From NCBI RefSeq assembly GCF_024623455.1, contig NZ_JANIPJ010000028.1:1-64000 (forward strand): 64,000 nucleotides of DNA, in the 5' to 3' direction. The notes beneath the pieces are model-generated. The model saw only the letters and a list, made by a program, of their open reading frames with translations, had not been told where the DNA came from and ran no database searches. The translations under genes were made by a program, and so were the position numbers. Origin of the DNA: Paenibacillus soyae (GTDB lineage Bacteria > Bacillota > Bacilli > Paenibacillales > Paenibacillaceae). Below, piece by piece: positions 53,821-62,219 of this stretch; within the stretch, counting starts at the first letter, position 1; every line of letters begins with the position of its first letter.

Positions 53821-54978
53821 TTATTTTTTTGCGGCAAAGCTGCCCGTCGTAATGTTCTGATTCGAGAAGTTCTCGACGCTGGCGCTCTTCTGATAGAAGT
53901 AAGGCACGTTCTGCTTGACGCCTTCCTGCGTATAGAACGGATCGTCCGGCTGCAAGGGGAGCTGAACGCTCTTGCCCGTGCTTGCGGATTTATAGACGCT
54001 CATGATCAGCTCGAGCGTGCATCGTCCGCTTACTCCGTCGATCAGCACCGGCGTTCCGGTCTCGATCGCGCCGAGCACGTTGTCGATCTGCGCGGTATGG
54101 CCCTCGTAAGGCAAATCCGGCAGGCTATTATATAAATCTTGTATCTGCTGCTCCAGCTCCTCGTTCCGTTCGGGGAAGCCGTTCGACTTCGATACCGAAG
54201 CCCTCACCTTCCAAGGCGCCGAGACCCGCGCGTTCTGTCCTTGGAAAATAAGCTGCTGTTCCTCGCCGTGATGCACGACGGAGCTCGTAATCTGTCCGAG
54301 CGATCCGTTCGGGTATCGGAGCATCGCGATGGAGAGATCCTCCACCTCCGCGTTATCGTGGGCGACATTGCTCATGTACGCTTGAATCTCGCTTGGCGTG
54401 CCGAGCATCCACAGCAACGCGTCCATATGATGCACCGCGTGGTTCAGCGTAGGACCGCCCCCCTCCTTCTCCCAAGTGCCGCGCCACCATAAGTCGTAAT
54501 AGCAGTGGCCCCGCCACCAGAAGGAGTCGACCTGGGCATGAAGAATGTTTCCGGCCAAACCGCTGTCCAGCACGCTCTTCAGCTTCATGATCGGATTTCG
54601 GAACCGGTTCTGGGCGATGACGGATAATATCTTCCCGTTCCTGTCCGCCGCATCGATCATCGCGTCGCATTCCTCCAGGGAAGCGGCCATCGGCTTCTCG
54701 ACGATGACATGGCTGCCGGCGTTCAGGAAATCGATCGTGACGGGCGCGTGCACGAACGGAGGCATGCACACGGACACGAGGTCGATTCCGTCTTCGAGCA
54801 GTTCTTTGTAGTCTTTCACGACTATCGCGTCTAATCCGAATTGCTCCCGCTTCGCTTCCGCTTTCTCGGGATACAGGTCGCACAAGGCGACGATTTGGCA
54901 ACGTTCCCGGAACTGCAAATACCCTTCGATATGCGCGGACGATATCGCTCCGGCACCGATAATAGCTACTTTGATCAC
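53821..54978 (-). CDS. Gfo/Idh/MocA family oxidoreductase
   Basis: A 385-aa protein starting with GTG after GAGGAGG. Rossmann motif VAIIGAGAISSAHIEGYL (4-21), EKPMAASLEE near 95-104, and GGGPTLNHAVHHMDALLWML near 173-192 with the conserved His/Asp. The last 40 residues are an extra tail (DDPFYTQEGVKQNVPYFYQK) seen in some members. First gene of the pair with 52709; the divergent AraC regulator at 55182 probably controls it. Confidence 0.9.
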   Translation of the reverse strand: MIKVAIIGAGAISSAHIEGYLQFRERCQIVALCDLYPEKAEAKREQFGLDAIVVKDYKELLEDGIDLVSVCMPPFVHAPVTIDFLNAGSHVIVEKPMAASLEECDAMIDAADRNGKILSVIAQNRFRNPIMKLKSVLDSGLAGNILHAQVDSFWWRGHCYYDLWWRGTWEKEGGGPTLNHAVHHMDALLWMLGTPSEIQAYMSNVAHDNAEVEDLSIAMLRYPNGSLGQITSSVVHHGEEQQLIFQGQNARVSAPWKVRASVSKSNGFPERNEELEQQIQDLYNSLPDLPYEGHTAQIDNVLGAIETGTPVLIDGVSGRCTLELIMSVYKSASTGKSVQLPLQPDDPFYTQEGVKQNVPYFYQKSASVENFSNQNITTGSFAAKK

Positions 54979-55181
54979 GGCTCTATCCTCCTCTTGAATT
55001 GGTGCCTATACAAGTATCTTAACCGAGGCGGCTGACCGATTGTGACGCAACGCGGAGGGAAAAATAACGCTAGATTGCGCTTTTTATCGGGCTGTTGCCT
55101 TGAATCGCCATGATCGCCTTGCTATATTGAGTATAGAGTTGGAATCGCATACATTTCTTGAGCCATGGGAAGGTGAAGCTC

Positions 55182-56057
55182 TTGCCGATATCGACGAGCC
55201 ATTTCAACGAGACGCCCTTGTATTTCGCCTACAAACGCTTAAGCGTAAATAACGAGCACAGAGAGACGTTCCATTCCCATCTGGGTGTTGAGATTCTATA
55301 CATTCACCAGGGAAGAGGAACGCTGATCGTCAATAACACCAGCTACGAGATCAAGCCGGGGATGCTCTGCATGTTCCAGCCGAATCAGCTCCATCATTTG
55401 ACGCTCGATTATTCGGACGGTCAAAGCTTCGAGCGCTCCATGGCCATTTTCGAACCGACCATGTTCGAGACCTACTTTGAGAAGTGGCCGGCCCTGCACT
55501 CCTTTTACCAATTTATTTATCTGGGACAGCTGCCTTCCCCATGCTTATACGAGCTCCAAGACGCCGAGCTGCTGGACGGTTTATTCAAAAACATGAGCAA
55601 TCGGCTAAGCTCGCTGAGAGAGACGGACAAGCATGAGGAAATATCGCTGTTCCTGCTTCCCCTCTACCGTTCGCTGAAGCAGGAGTGGGACCGCTTGAAC
55701 GAGCATGCCGCCGCCTATCGTCCCCGCCGCAAAAATCACCAAGTGGAGAATATTCTGAATTGGATCGAGGCCCGTTATTCGGAGCCGTATTCCTTGGACG
55801 AGATGGCGCGCTCGCTGCATCTGTCTCCCTTCTATTTGACCCATTTGTTCAAAGAGGCGACGGGACTCAGCATCTCCGAATACATGGCCACGCGCAGAGT
55901 CCATCAATCCGTGCTGCTGCTGACCACGACGAATAAGCCCGTCTCTCTCATCGCCGAGGAGATCGGGCTTACGAACAGCTCTTATTTCTGCAAACTGTTT
56001 AAGTCGCATATGGGCATCACGCCGCATCAATACCGGAAGCGGTGGACCCGGCATTGA
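55182..56057 (+). CDS. AraC family transcriptional regulator
   Basis: A 291-aa protein from the TTG at 55182, six bases after AAGGTG; a TTG at 55158 is in frame but lies before that site. Cupin motif HSHLGVEILYIHQGRGTLIV near 29-48 with KPGMLCMFQPNQLHHL, and helix-turn-helix pair LSPFYLTHLFKEATGLSISE and IGLTNSSYFCKLFKSHMGIT. It ends tail to tail with the SLH lyase gene, with only 31 bases between and no clear terminator. Confidence 0.88.
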   Translation: MPISTSHFNETPLYFAYKRLSVNNEHRETFHSHLGVEILYIHQGRGTLIVNNTSYEIKPGMLCMFQPNQLHHLTLDYSDGQSFERSMAIFEPTMFETYFEKWPALHSFYQFIYLGQLPSPCLYELQDAELLDGLFKNMSNRLSSLRETDKHEEISLFLLPLYRSLKQEWDRLNEHAAAYRPRRKNHQVENILNWIEARYSEPYSLDEMARSLHLSPFYLTHLFKEATGLSISEYMATRRVHQSVLLLTTTNKPVSLIAEEIGLTNSSYFCKLFKSHMGITPHQYRKRWTRH

Positions 56058-56088
56058 CCGTGGGTTCGCACATACGGTCGTCTATGGA

Positions 56089-59000
56089 TTATTTATTCAT
56101 GGCTCTCAAAAGAATCGTTACGGCTTCAGCCCGAGAAGCATGCGCTTGCGGCTTGAAGCTGCCGTTCTCATAGCCGGCGATGAGTCCGCCCGCCGCCGCA
56201 GTCGCAACCGCCGCTTCAGCCCAGCCGGAAATGTCCGCCTGATCTGTAAAGGACGCTTCTCCGGAGGACGACGGCAGGCTGGCTGCCCTTACGATCATGA
56301 CCGCCATTTGCTCGCGGGTGATAAGGTCGTCAGGTCCGAAGGAATGGGCGCTATATCCCGTAATAAGGCCATTGCCCGCCGCCGTATCAATGAAAGCCTT
56401 CGCCCAATGGTTCTCGATATCCGCGAAGCCCGTTCCGCTCTTCTCTTGTAGCTTGAACGCCTTGACCAGAATCGCCGCGAATTCGGCGCGGGTCATCTTC
56501 TTCTCCGGAGCGAACGTGCCATCCGGATAGCCGTTCATAACCCCGGATTTCACAAACTCCCGAATGTCTTCTTCCGCCCAATGCCCCTGTATGTCCGGGA
56601 AATCGGCTGAGGGCTCGGAAGGCTTCTGCTCGTTAGTCGCCAGAACAGCAAACTTCGTGAAATGGTTGATGGTGCCGGTGACAACTCCTTGCTCCATATC
56701 CACCTCAGGCCGATCCAGCTCGACCCACTTTTTGGACTCTTCATCATACCAGTAAATCGATATGTTCGACTTCGCAGCGTCCCATTTCGATTTGTCGAAA
56801 GGCAGCGTAATGGTGATTGCTTTAAGGAAATCGCCTTCCTTATCCTTCTTGATCTCAAATACTTGGCTAAGAAGCTGGACGTCGTCCGTCAGTAAGGCGG
56901 CCGTATTGGACACTTGGTTAATTCGAATCGCAATATCCGATGACGCCGCTCCGGCCGGAACAACAATTTTCACGCCGCTGTCGTTAACGGTGCCTCCGGC
57001 AGCGGCCTTAATGACATGCTTCCCTTCGACCGAAGCGCTAGAGGCGCCGCCATCCGTACCGCCTCCGTTCGATGGCGGGCCAGACTCATCCGGCTCAAGC
57101 CGGTAGACATAAAGCTCAGTGTAAGAGTTCCACTGACTCACGCTGTTGCCGTGGCCGGTAATCCGGACATACCGCGCGTCGTGCTGTCTTAGATATGTTT
57201 TTTCGGACTCCAAGCTTTCTCCGCTGCTTTGGCCGGCGAATGCTTTATACCAAGTGAGGCCGTCCTTTGACGTTTCGATCTCGAATTTAAAGCTGCGCTC
57301 ATTGCCGCGCAAAAACGCGATTCCCACGCTGTTGATCTGCTTCATTTCACCCAAATCGAGCATAATCCACTGGTCGCCTTCTGCACCCCAGTAAGTATTA
57401 TAATTCCCATCAATCGCCTTATCCTCCGTGTTGCCAAGCTCCTCTTGAGAGTCGCTCGCCGAAACCGCTTGAATAGGCAATTCGATTAACCGTTCCTCAT
57501 CCCCGCTTGCCGGCATCAGTTTGTAGTTAAACTGATACAAGCTTTTGATTTCCGGACTTTGCTTGGAGCTTACGATCAGCTTCGTAATGCCGGGGACCTC
57601 TTCCGCGACGGTCGCTCTCACATCATAGAGGGAGGCGTCGACGCCATAGTCAAGAACAGGAACTTCCGTACGGTCGAGCGGCAGATGAATATTATAGCTG
57701 AACTGCTGTCCGTCGAATTCCGCCAATGGCTTACCGTCGATTTTGACGCTTTGCAGCACTGGAACCGTCAGCTCGCCGTCCGGAATGCTCCACTGAGAGA
57801 GAGGCGAAACCTTTACTGACGTATCCGCTTCCTCCACGGCTCCGAGGATTGGAATCAGGGTGACCGTCAAAGTCATATTTTTAACCTGATCCATCTTGAC
57901 GAACAGCTTGCGGATGCCTTCATTCTGATGCTGATTGGCAGGATTAGGCGATACCGGAAGCGGCTTGGCCTCCATGACGTCCAGCTTCGCCGCCACCGGA
58001 TTGTTCTCCGCATCGCGGGCATCGGCGTTTAATCCCACCCACAGCTTCTCGCCGCCTTTGGTAAGAATCGCCGATTGGCCGTCCGCGCTGACCTCGATAT
58101 CCGCTTCCGAATGCATGAACCAATAAGCCGTCGAAGGCTCTAGGAACGACACCTCGTCCTGAATCGTCGCCCGCATCCGGTTGGAAGACAACATTACGCC
58201 GCGCTTGGCCGCGGATACCTCCGTGTTATAAGCTTCCGTCAAATCCGCGATGGCATATCCGCCGCGCGGCTTGCTCTCCACCTTCTCGATCTTGGAGAAG
58301 GCCTTAATATTTTGCTGCGCGCCGCCGTCCGGATTGATGACCAGCGTATTATGCCCCTCGGGATTCAACCGGTAGTAGGTCAGCCGCTCTTTGGCATAAT
58401 TCGAATAACCCGGAAGATTGTAGTCATCCTTCCCGAGATCGATGGCCCACTGCTGCCCTAGCGCTTCGAATACGAAGCTGCCCAGATCGTAGTGGCCGTG
58501 GCTGACAACGTTATTGCCCGCCTTTAATCCAAGGAAGCCGGTATTGGGATCCTCCCAACTGCCTCTGAACGTCGCCACTTCCGTCCCGCTGAAATATTGA
58601 TCCAGCTCGAGCTTTAGTCCGGGCTTGTAGAGCTCAGGCACATACCAGAGCATCTCGAGCACGGAGCCGGCATTTTTATACGCAAGCTTTTTATCCAAAT
58701 GCACGGAAGCAAGCAATTCATCGTTGTACTTCTTAGCAATCCATAATTCCTCCGGCGATATGATTTTGCCGCTGGAAGCGTCCCCATAGTTTAGGGAGCC
58801 CACAGGACCGGTCAGGAAGCCTGGGAAATATCCCGTTTTACTTAAACCCGGCGTTTGGTCGTAGCCGTAGCTTGTACCCAGCGCGGATTCCATGGCGGCA
58901 ATATACTTGATGATGTATTCTAATGTGTAACCCCAGTAACTTGGACCTTCGGCCCACGCTCCGTCGGGAACGAATTCCAGCAAAATATAATCTTCCAGGG

Positions 59001-61002
59001 CGTTAAACGCGGTATCCAGCACTTCGCCGCCAAATTGCTGCATCGTTACGTTCTCGCCCGACGGCAGCTCGAATGATTGATCCACATCCCCGATCGCCAT
59101 CAAAGCGAGAATGGCGGCGCCGTTGCATACCGCATTCCAGTTGTTCGTCCGCGGGTACGTATGAATCCACCAAACATTGTTATTGTAGGCCTCCAGCGTT
59201 TTGATAAGCCCTTTCTGCACCATGGCGTCGACTAGAATCCTTTTCTCCTCCGCCGTCCATGCGTCATACAGCCAATCGTAGGCGATCGCAACACCCTCCA
59301 TAAATTCGGCCGTATTTAAAAATTCATTCTGTTCATTCCAGTCGGGAAACTGCGATACGGTATACACTTCGTCCCAAATCCGCTGCTTATATTGTCCCTT
59401 CTTCACAGGGTCATCGCTCAGATGATAGAGCATGCCCAAGTTCAGGACGAGCGGGCCGACCTGTCTGGAACTAACCATTCTTCTGCCGTCCGGAATCTCG
59501 TATTTGGGAAGCGCCAATTGCAAATCTTTTTCGCCTTGCTTCAGGAGATCCTGATACCATCTGCCAATGGTCGGTTCTCCGCTTGCCAGCATCGACTTGA
59601 TGCGTTCGAAGTCGGACTCGGTCGCGATAATTCTAGGATGCTGCGCATGACTATCAAGCAGCTTCGCGATGGCCTCCGGCCCGGTCGGCCTTTCGTAAAC
59701 AATTGACTTAATCGCCTCTTCGATAAAAAACTTTTCGTTCTCCTGCGGCTTCAGGCTTTCGTCCAGCCGGTCAAGCGCATCGTCGAAGGGCTTCGCCTGA
59801 CTGCCAATGACGATGAGCCCCCTGCCCTTTCCATCGGTGTACGTCTGTTTCTTCAGGATCGCTCCGGCGATATCAAGCGGCACCATCACGTCATCCGCCG
59901 TAAACTGGATTTGGGGAGAAGAATGCTCCTGTCCGGCAACGACAACCTTCCCTGTCGTCACTACGCTTTCCTGACCATCGACAGTCGCGCTGGCGCTTTG
60001 CCCGTCGATTTGTACGGCAACCCCGAAATATTGACCGACCGTACGGAGTGGAACGAGAATAACTCCCCCTTCTTTTTTCGGCTTATTCCACTCCTCGATT
60101 GCCTTGGTCGTTTTCACATTATCCATCCGTACATTCGTACTGTTCGCCACCATGGTCAAAGCGCCGGCAAGACGGCTGTCTACCGAGATGCCAAGGTCGT
60201 TGTCGAAGTCCATGAGCGAATCGGGTATGGTTGCCGTCTGCAATTGTTCCATCGTCTTTAGTTCGGTTCCGGTATACACCCTCACATTATCGATCAGCGT
60301 CGTGAATTCCTTGACGCCGTTCGCATCGGCGGTCAGCGTCTCCGGCAGGTTGCGTTTGGCACGTACCCGCAAGTAATTGATGCCTCTCGCCTGCTGGGCA
60401 TTGTTCAATTTGACCGAATCGATTTTCTTCACGCTATTGACGTACACCGTTGTCGTTACGGTCGGTTCGCCCGGTTGAAAATCGAACAGAAAGGAAAGCC
60501 GATTCCACTCGGCAGGGTTCAGATCCGTCCTAACGCCTCCGACTCTCAAGGCGCCATCCGCCCCTAAGGAGCCTATCGTCATGCCCATATTGCTGCTGTC
60601 TTTCATTTCGATGAATTTGATGCCGTTGGCATCCAGCGATTTGATATCGAAATCGAAGATAAGGCTCCCTATCAAGTCCTCGCTCCCGAATCGTTTGGCC
60701 ACCCCTGCATCTGGCGTCCCCGCAAGCGCTTCGCCGATCCGAAGAGCGACGCTTGTGCCGTTCGGCGCCGTATGGGCATTATTCATGGCGCCGGTCGTTT
60801 TCATCGTATCCGCCGTGCCTGTCAGCTCGAACCCGCTTGGCGGCGCGCCGACCTGCGCGTAGCGCTCGAAATCCTGCGCCACGTGGACCGTGATGTCGGA
60901 TGCCTCCGCACGCACCCCGGAACCGCCCGTGAATCCGCTGAAACCAATCGCGAAGCACAATAATACGCTAAACCATTGATACAATTTTCCCCTCTTCCGC
61001 AT
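56089..61002 (-). CDS. SLH-anchored heparinase II/III-type polysaccharide lyase
   Basis: A 1637-aa surface protein, start ATG 61000-61002 after AGAGGAG. In order: signal peptide (about 1-32); LamG/concanavalin-like region (45-250); a copper amine oxidase N-terminal-like fold (254-400; VILVPLRTVGQYFGVAVQID); alpha-toroid plus heparinase II/III sheet domain (440-1000; RTNNWNAVCNGAAILALMAI, HGHYDLGSFVFEALG); discoidin F5/8 type C domain (1172-1309; DGNYNTYWGAEGDQW, YVRITGHGN); a ZU5-like region; three SLH repeats (1468-1637). It should cut a uronic-acid polysaccharide at the cell surface, giving unsaturated ends for the GH88 enzyme beside it. Confidence 0.87.
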   Translation of the reverse strand: MRKRGKLYQWFSVLLCFAIGFSGFTGGSGVRAEASDITVHVAQDFERYAQVGAPPSGFELTGTADTMKTTGAMNNAHTAPNGTSVALRIGEALAGTPDAGVAKRFGSEDLIGSLIFDFDIKSLDANGIKFIEMKDSSNMGMTIGSLGADGALRVGGVRTDLNPAEWNRLSFLFDFQPGEPTVTTTVYVNSVKKIDSVKLNNAQQARGINYLRVRAKRNLPETLTADANGVKEFTTLIDNVRVYTGTELKTMEQLQTATIPDSLMDFDNDLGISVDSRLAGALTMVANSTNVRMDNVKTTKAIEEWNKPKKEGGVILVPLRTVGQYFGVAVQIDGQSASATVDGQESVVTTGKVVVAGQEHSSPQIQFTADDVMVPLDIAGAILKKQTYTDGKGRGLIVIGSQAKPFDDALDRLDESLKPQENEKFFIEEAIKSIVYERPTGPEAIAKLLDSHAQHPRIIATESDFERIKSMLASGEPTIGRWYQDLLKQGEKDLQLALPKYEIPDGRRMVSSRQVGPLVLNLGMLYHLSDDPVKKGQYKQRIWDEVYTVSQFPDWNEQNEFLNTAEFMEGVAIAYDWLYDAWTAEEKRILVDAMVQKGLIKTLEAYNNNVWWIHTYPRTNNWNAVCNGAAILALMAIGDVDQSFELPSGENVTMQQFGGEVLDTAFNALEDYILLEFVPDGAWAEGPSYWGYTLEYIIKYIAAMESALGTSYGYDQTPGLSKTGYFPGFLTGPVGSLNYGDASSGKIISPEELWIAKKYNDELLASVHLDKKLAYKNAGSVLEMLWYVPELYKPGLKLELDQYFSGTEVATFRGSWEDPNTGFLGLKAGNNVVSHGHYDLGSFVFEALGQQWAIDLGKDDYNLPGYSNYAKERLTYYRLNPEGHNTLVINPDGGAQQNIKAFSKIEKVESKPRGGYAIADLTEAYNTEVSAAKRGVMLSSNRMRATIQDEVSFLEPSTAYWFMHSEADIEVSADGQSAILTKGGEKLWVGLNADARDAENNPVAAKLDVMEAKPLPVSPNPANQHQNEGIRKLFVKMDQVKNMTLTVTLIPILGAVEEADTSVKVSPLSQWSIPDGELTVPVLQSVKIDGKPLAEFDGQQFSYNIHLPLDRTEVPVLDYGVDASLYDVRATVAEEVPGITKLIVSSKQSPEIKSLYQFNYKLMPASGDEERLIELPIQAVSASDSQEELGNTEDKAIDGNYNTYWGAEGDQWIMLDLGEMKQINSVGIAFLRGNERSFKFEIETSKDGLTWYKAFAGQSSGESLESEKTYLRQHDARYVRITGHGNSVSQWNSYTELYVYRLEPDESGPPSNGGGTDGGASSASVEGKHVIKAAAGGTVNDSGVKIVVPAGAASSDIAIRINQVSNTAALLTDDVQLLSQVFEIKKDKEGDFLKAITITLPFDKSKWDAAKSNISIYWYDEESKKWVELDRPEVDMEQGVVTGTINHFTKFAVLATNEQKPSEPSADFPDIQGHWAEEDIREFVKSGVMNGYPDGTFAPEKKMTRAEFAAILVKAFKLQEKSGTGFADIENHWAKAFIDTAAGNGLITGYSAHSFGPDDLITREQMAVMIVRAASLPSSSGEASFTDQADISGWAEAAVATAAAGGLIAGYENGSFKPQAHASRAEAVTILLRAMNK

Positions 61003-61050
61003 ACCGATTGCTCCTCTCAATCTGGTTTACGTATCCGATGAATCGTTTGA

Positions 61051-62190
61051 CTACCACAGGAACAAGTCGTTCCCTTTCAGCTTGAAGATCGCTTCCATGA
61101 AATAATAGTCGCCATAGATGATGGAAATATGAATGTCTTGATGATGATACGCGGCTGAACCGTTTATCAATAGGTGATCGGCTTCCGTCGACCAGTCGCA
61201 GCGTAACGTATCTATCGTTTTCAGCAGCTTCAACGCAGTGTTCAGATATACGTCCTTTTCGTATTCGCCGACAGCTTTGGAGATTTCGATCAATCCGCAA
61301 GCCGCGATCGCCGCGGCTGTGGTATCCTCGTAGCAAGGCTCCTTCGGCTGGCGGAAATCGATCGGAATGACGCCATTGTCCGGAATATTGGCCATGAAAT
61401 AATGCGCAACCCGTTTGGCTGCCTGTAAGTATTCCGGCTTCCCCGTATGCATATAGCTCATCATAAAGCCATATAAAGCCCAAGTTTGCCCGCGCGTCCA
61501 GGACGAACCTTCCTCGTAGCCTTGGCCGCCGTACGTTCGAACCACGCCGCCATGGAACGGATCGAACTCCACGATATGATTGACGGAGCCGTCCGGTCTA
61601 ATGAAAGCTTCAAGCGCGGTGTCCACATGCTTCATGGCGATTTGAGCAAATCGCGGATCTTTTGTTTCTTTACTGGCCCAATACAGGAGCGGCAGGTTCA
61701 TCATGCAATCCACGATCGCCCACCCTCTCGTATCTTCGTTGGCCGTGTCATCGTTCCATGCGCGGATAAATCCGCCCGCCAGGTTGAATCGTCCGGCAAG
61801 CAGGTTGGCGGCATGCATCGCCCTCTTGCGGGATTCGGAATTGCCGGTTACCTTATAATTGGCCACGCTGGTAGGCAGCCACATGAATCCCACATCGTGA
61901 TGCAGACCGTAGAACTGATGAAAGCATAAGTCCAAAGCATCTTCCGTGAAAGTGGCGATTTCCTTGTATTTCGGAACACCGGTTTCATGATACATAAGCC
62001 ACATCATGCCGCCCCAAAAGCCGTTCGTCCACCAGTTGATATCCGTTTCGATCTGATTGTCGTGATAGCCGTTCTTCGTTGTATACGGAATTTTTGTGCT
62101 GGAACGTTCGCTTACGGCATCCATCTTGGCCGTTAGCTTGGCAATGACATGTTCTACCCAATCTTGATCGTCTCTCAGCAGGTTCAGCAT
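61051..62190 (-). CDS. GH88 unsaturated glucuronyl hydrolase
   Basis: A 379-aa cytoplasmic protein from the ATG at 62188-62190 (AGGAG seven bases upstream). It removes the unsaturated uronic acid from lyase products. Catalytic Asp candidates match the family: Asp99 in LHHDVGFMWLP and Asp161 in WAIVDCMMNLPLLYW. Also WTNGFWGGMMWL (54-65), and SSWTRGQTWALYGFMMSY, AYHHQDIHISIIYGDYYFMEA further on. It lies between two lyase-type genes on the same strand (29 bases after the upstream one, about 50 before the SLH protein), a complete degradation set. Confidence 0.92.
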   Translation of the reverse strand: MLNLLRDDQDWVEHVIAKLTAKMDAVSERSSTKIPYTTKNGYHDNQIETDINWWTNGFWGGMMWLMYHETGVPKYKEIATFTEDALDLCFHQFYGLHHDVGFMWLPTSVANYKVTGNSESRKRAMHAANLLAGRFNLAGGFIRAWNDDTANEDTRGWAIVDCMMNLPLLYWASKETKDPRFAQIAMKHVDTALEAFIRPDGSVNHIVEFDPFHGGVVRTYGGQGYEEGSSWTRGQTWALYGFMMSYMHTGKPEYLQAAKRVAHYFMANIPDNGVIPIDFRQPKEPCYEDTTAAAIAACGLIEISKAVGEYEKDVYLNTALKLLKTIDTLRCDWSTEADHLLINGSAAYHHQDIHISIIYGDYYFMEAIFKLKGNDLFLW

Positions 62191-62219
62191 ATCCTCACTC
62201 CTATGTTTCTTTCTATAGT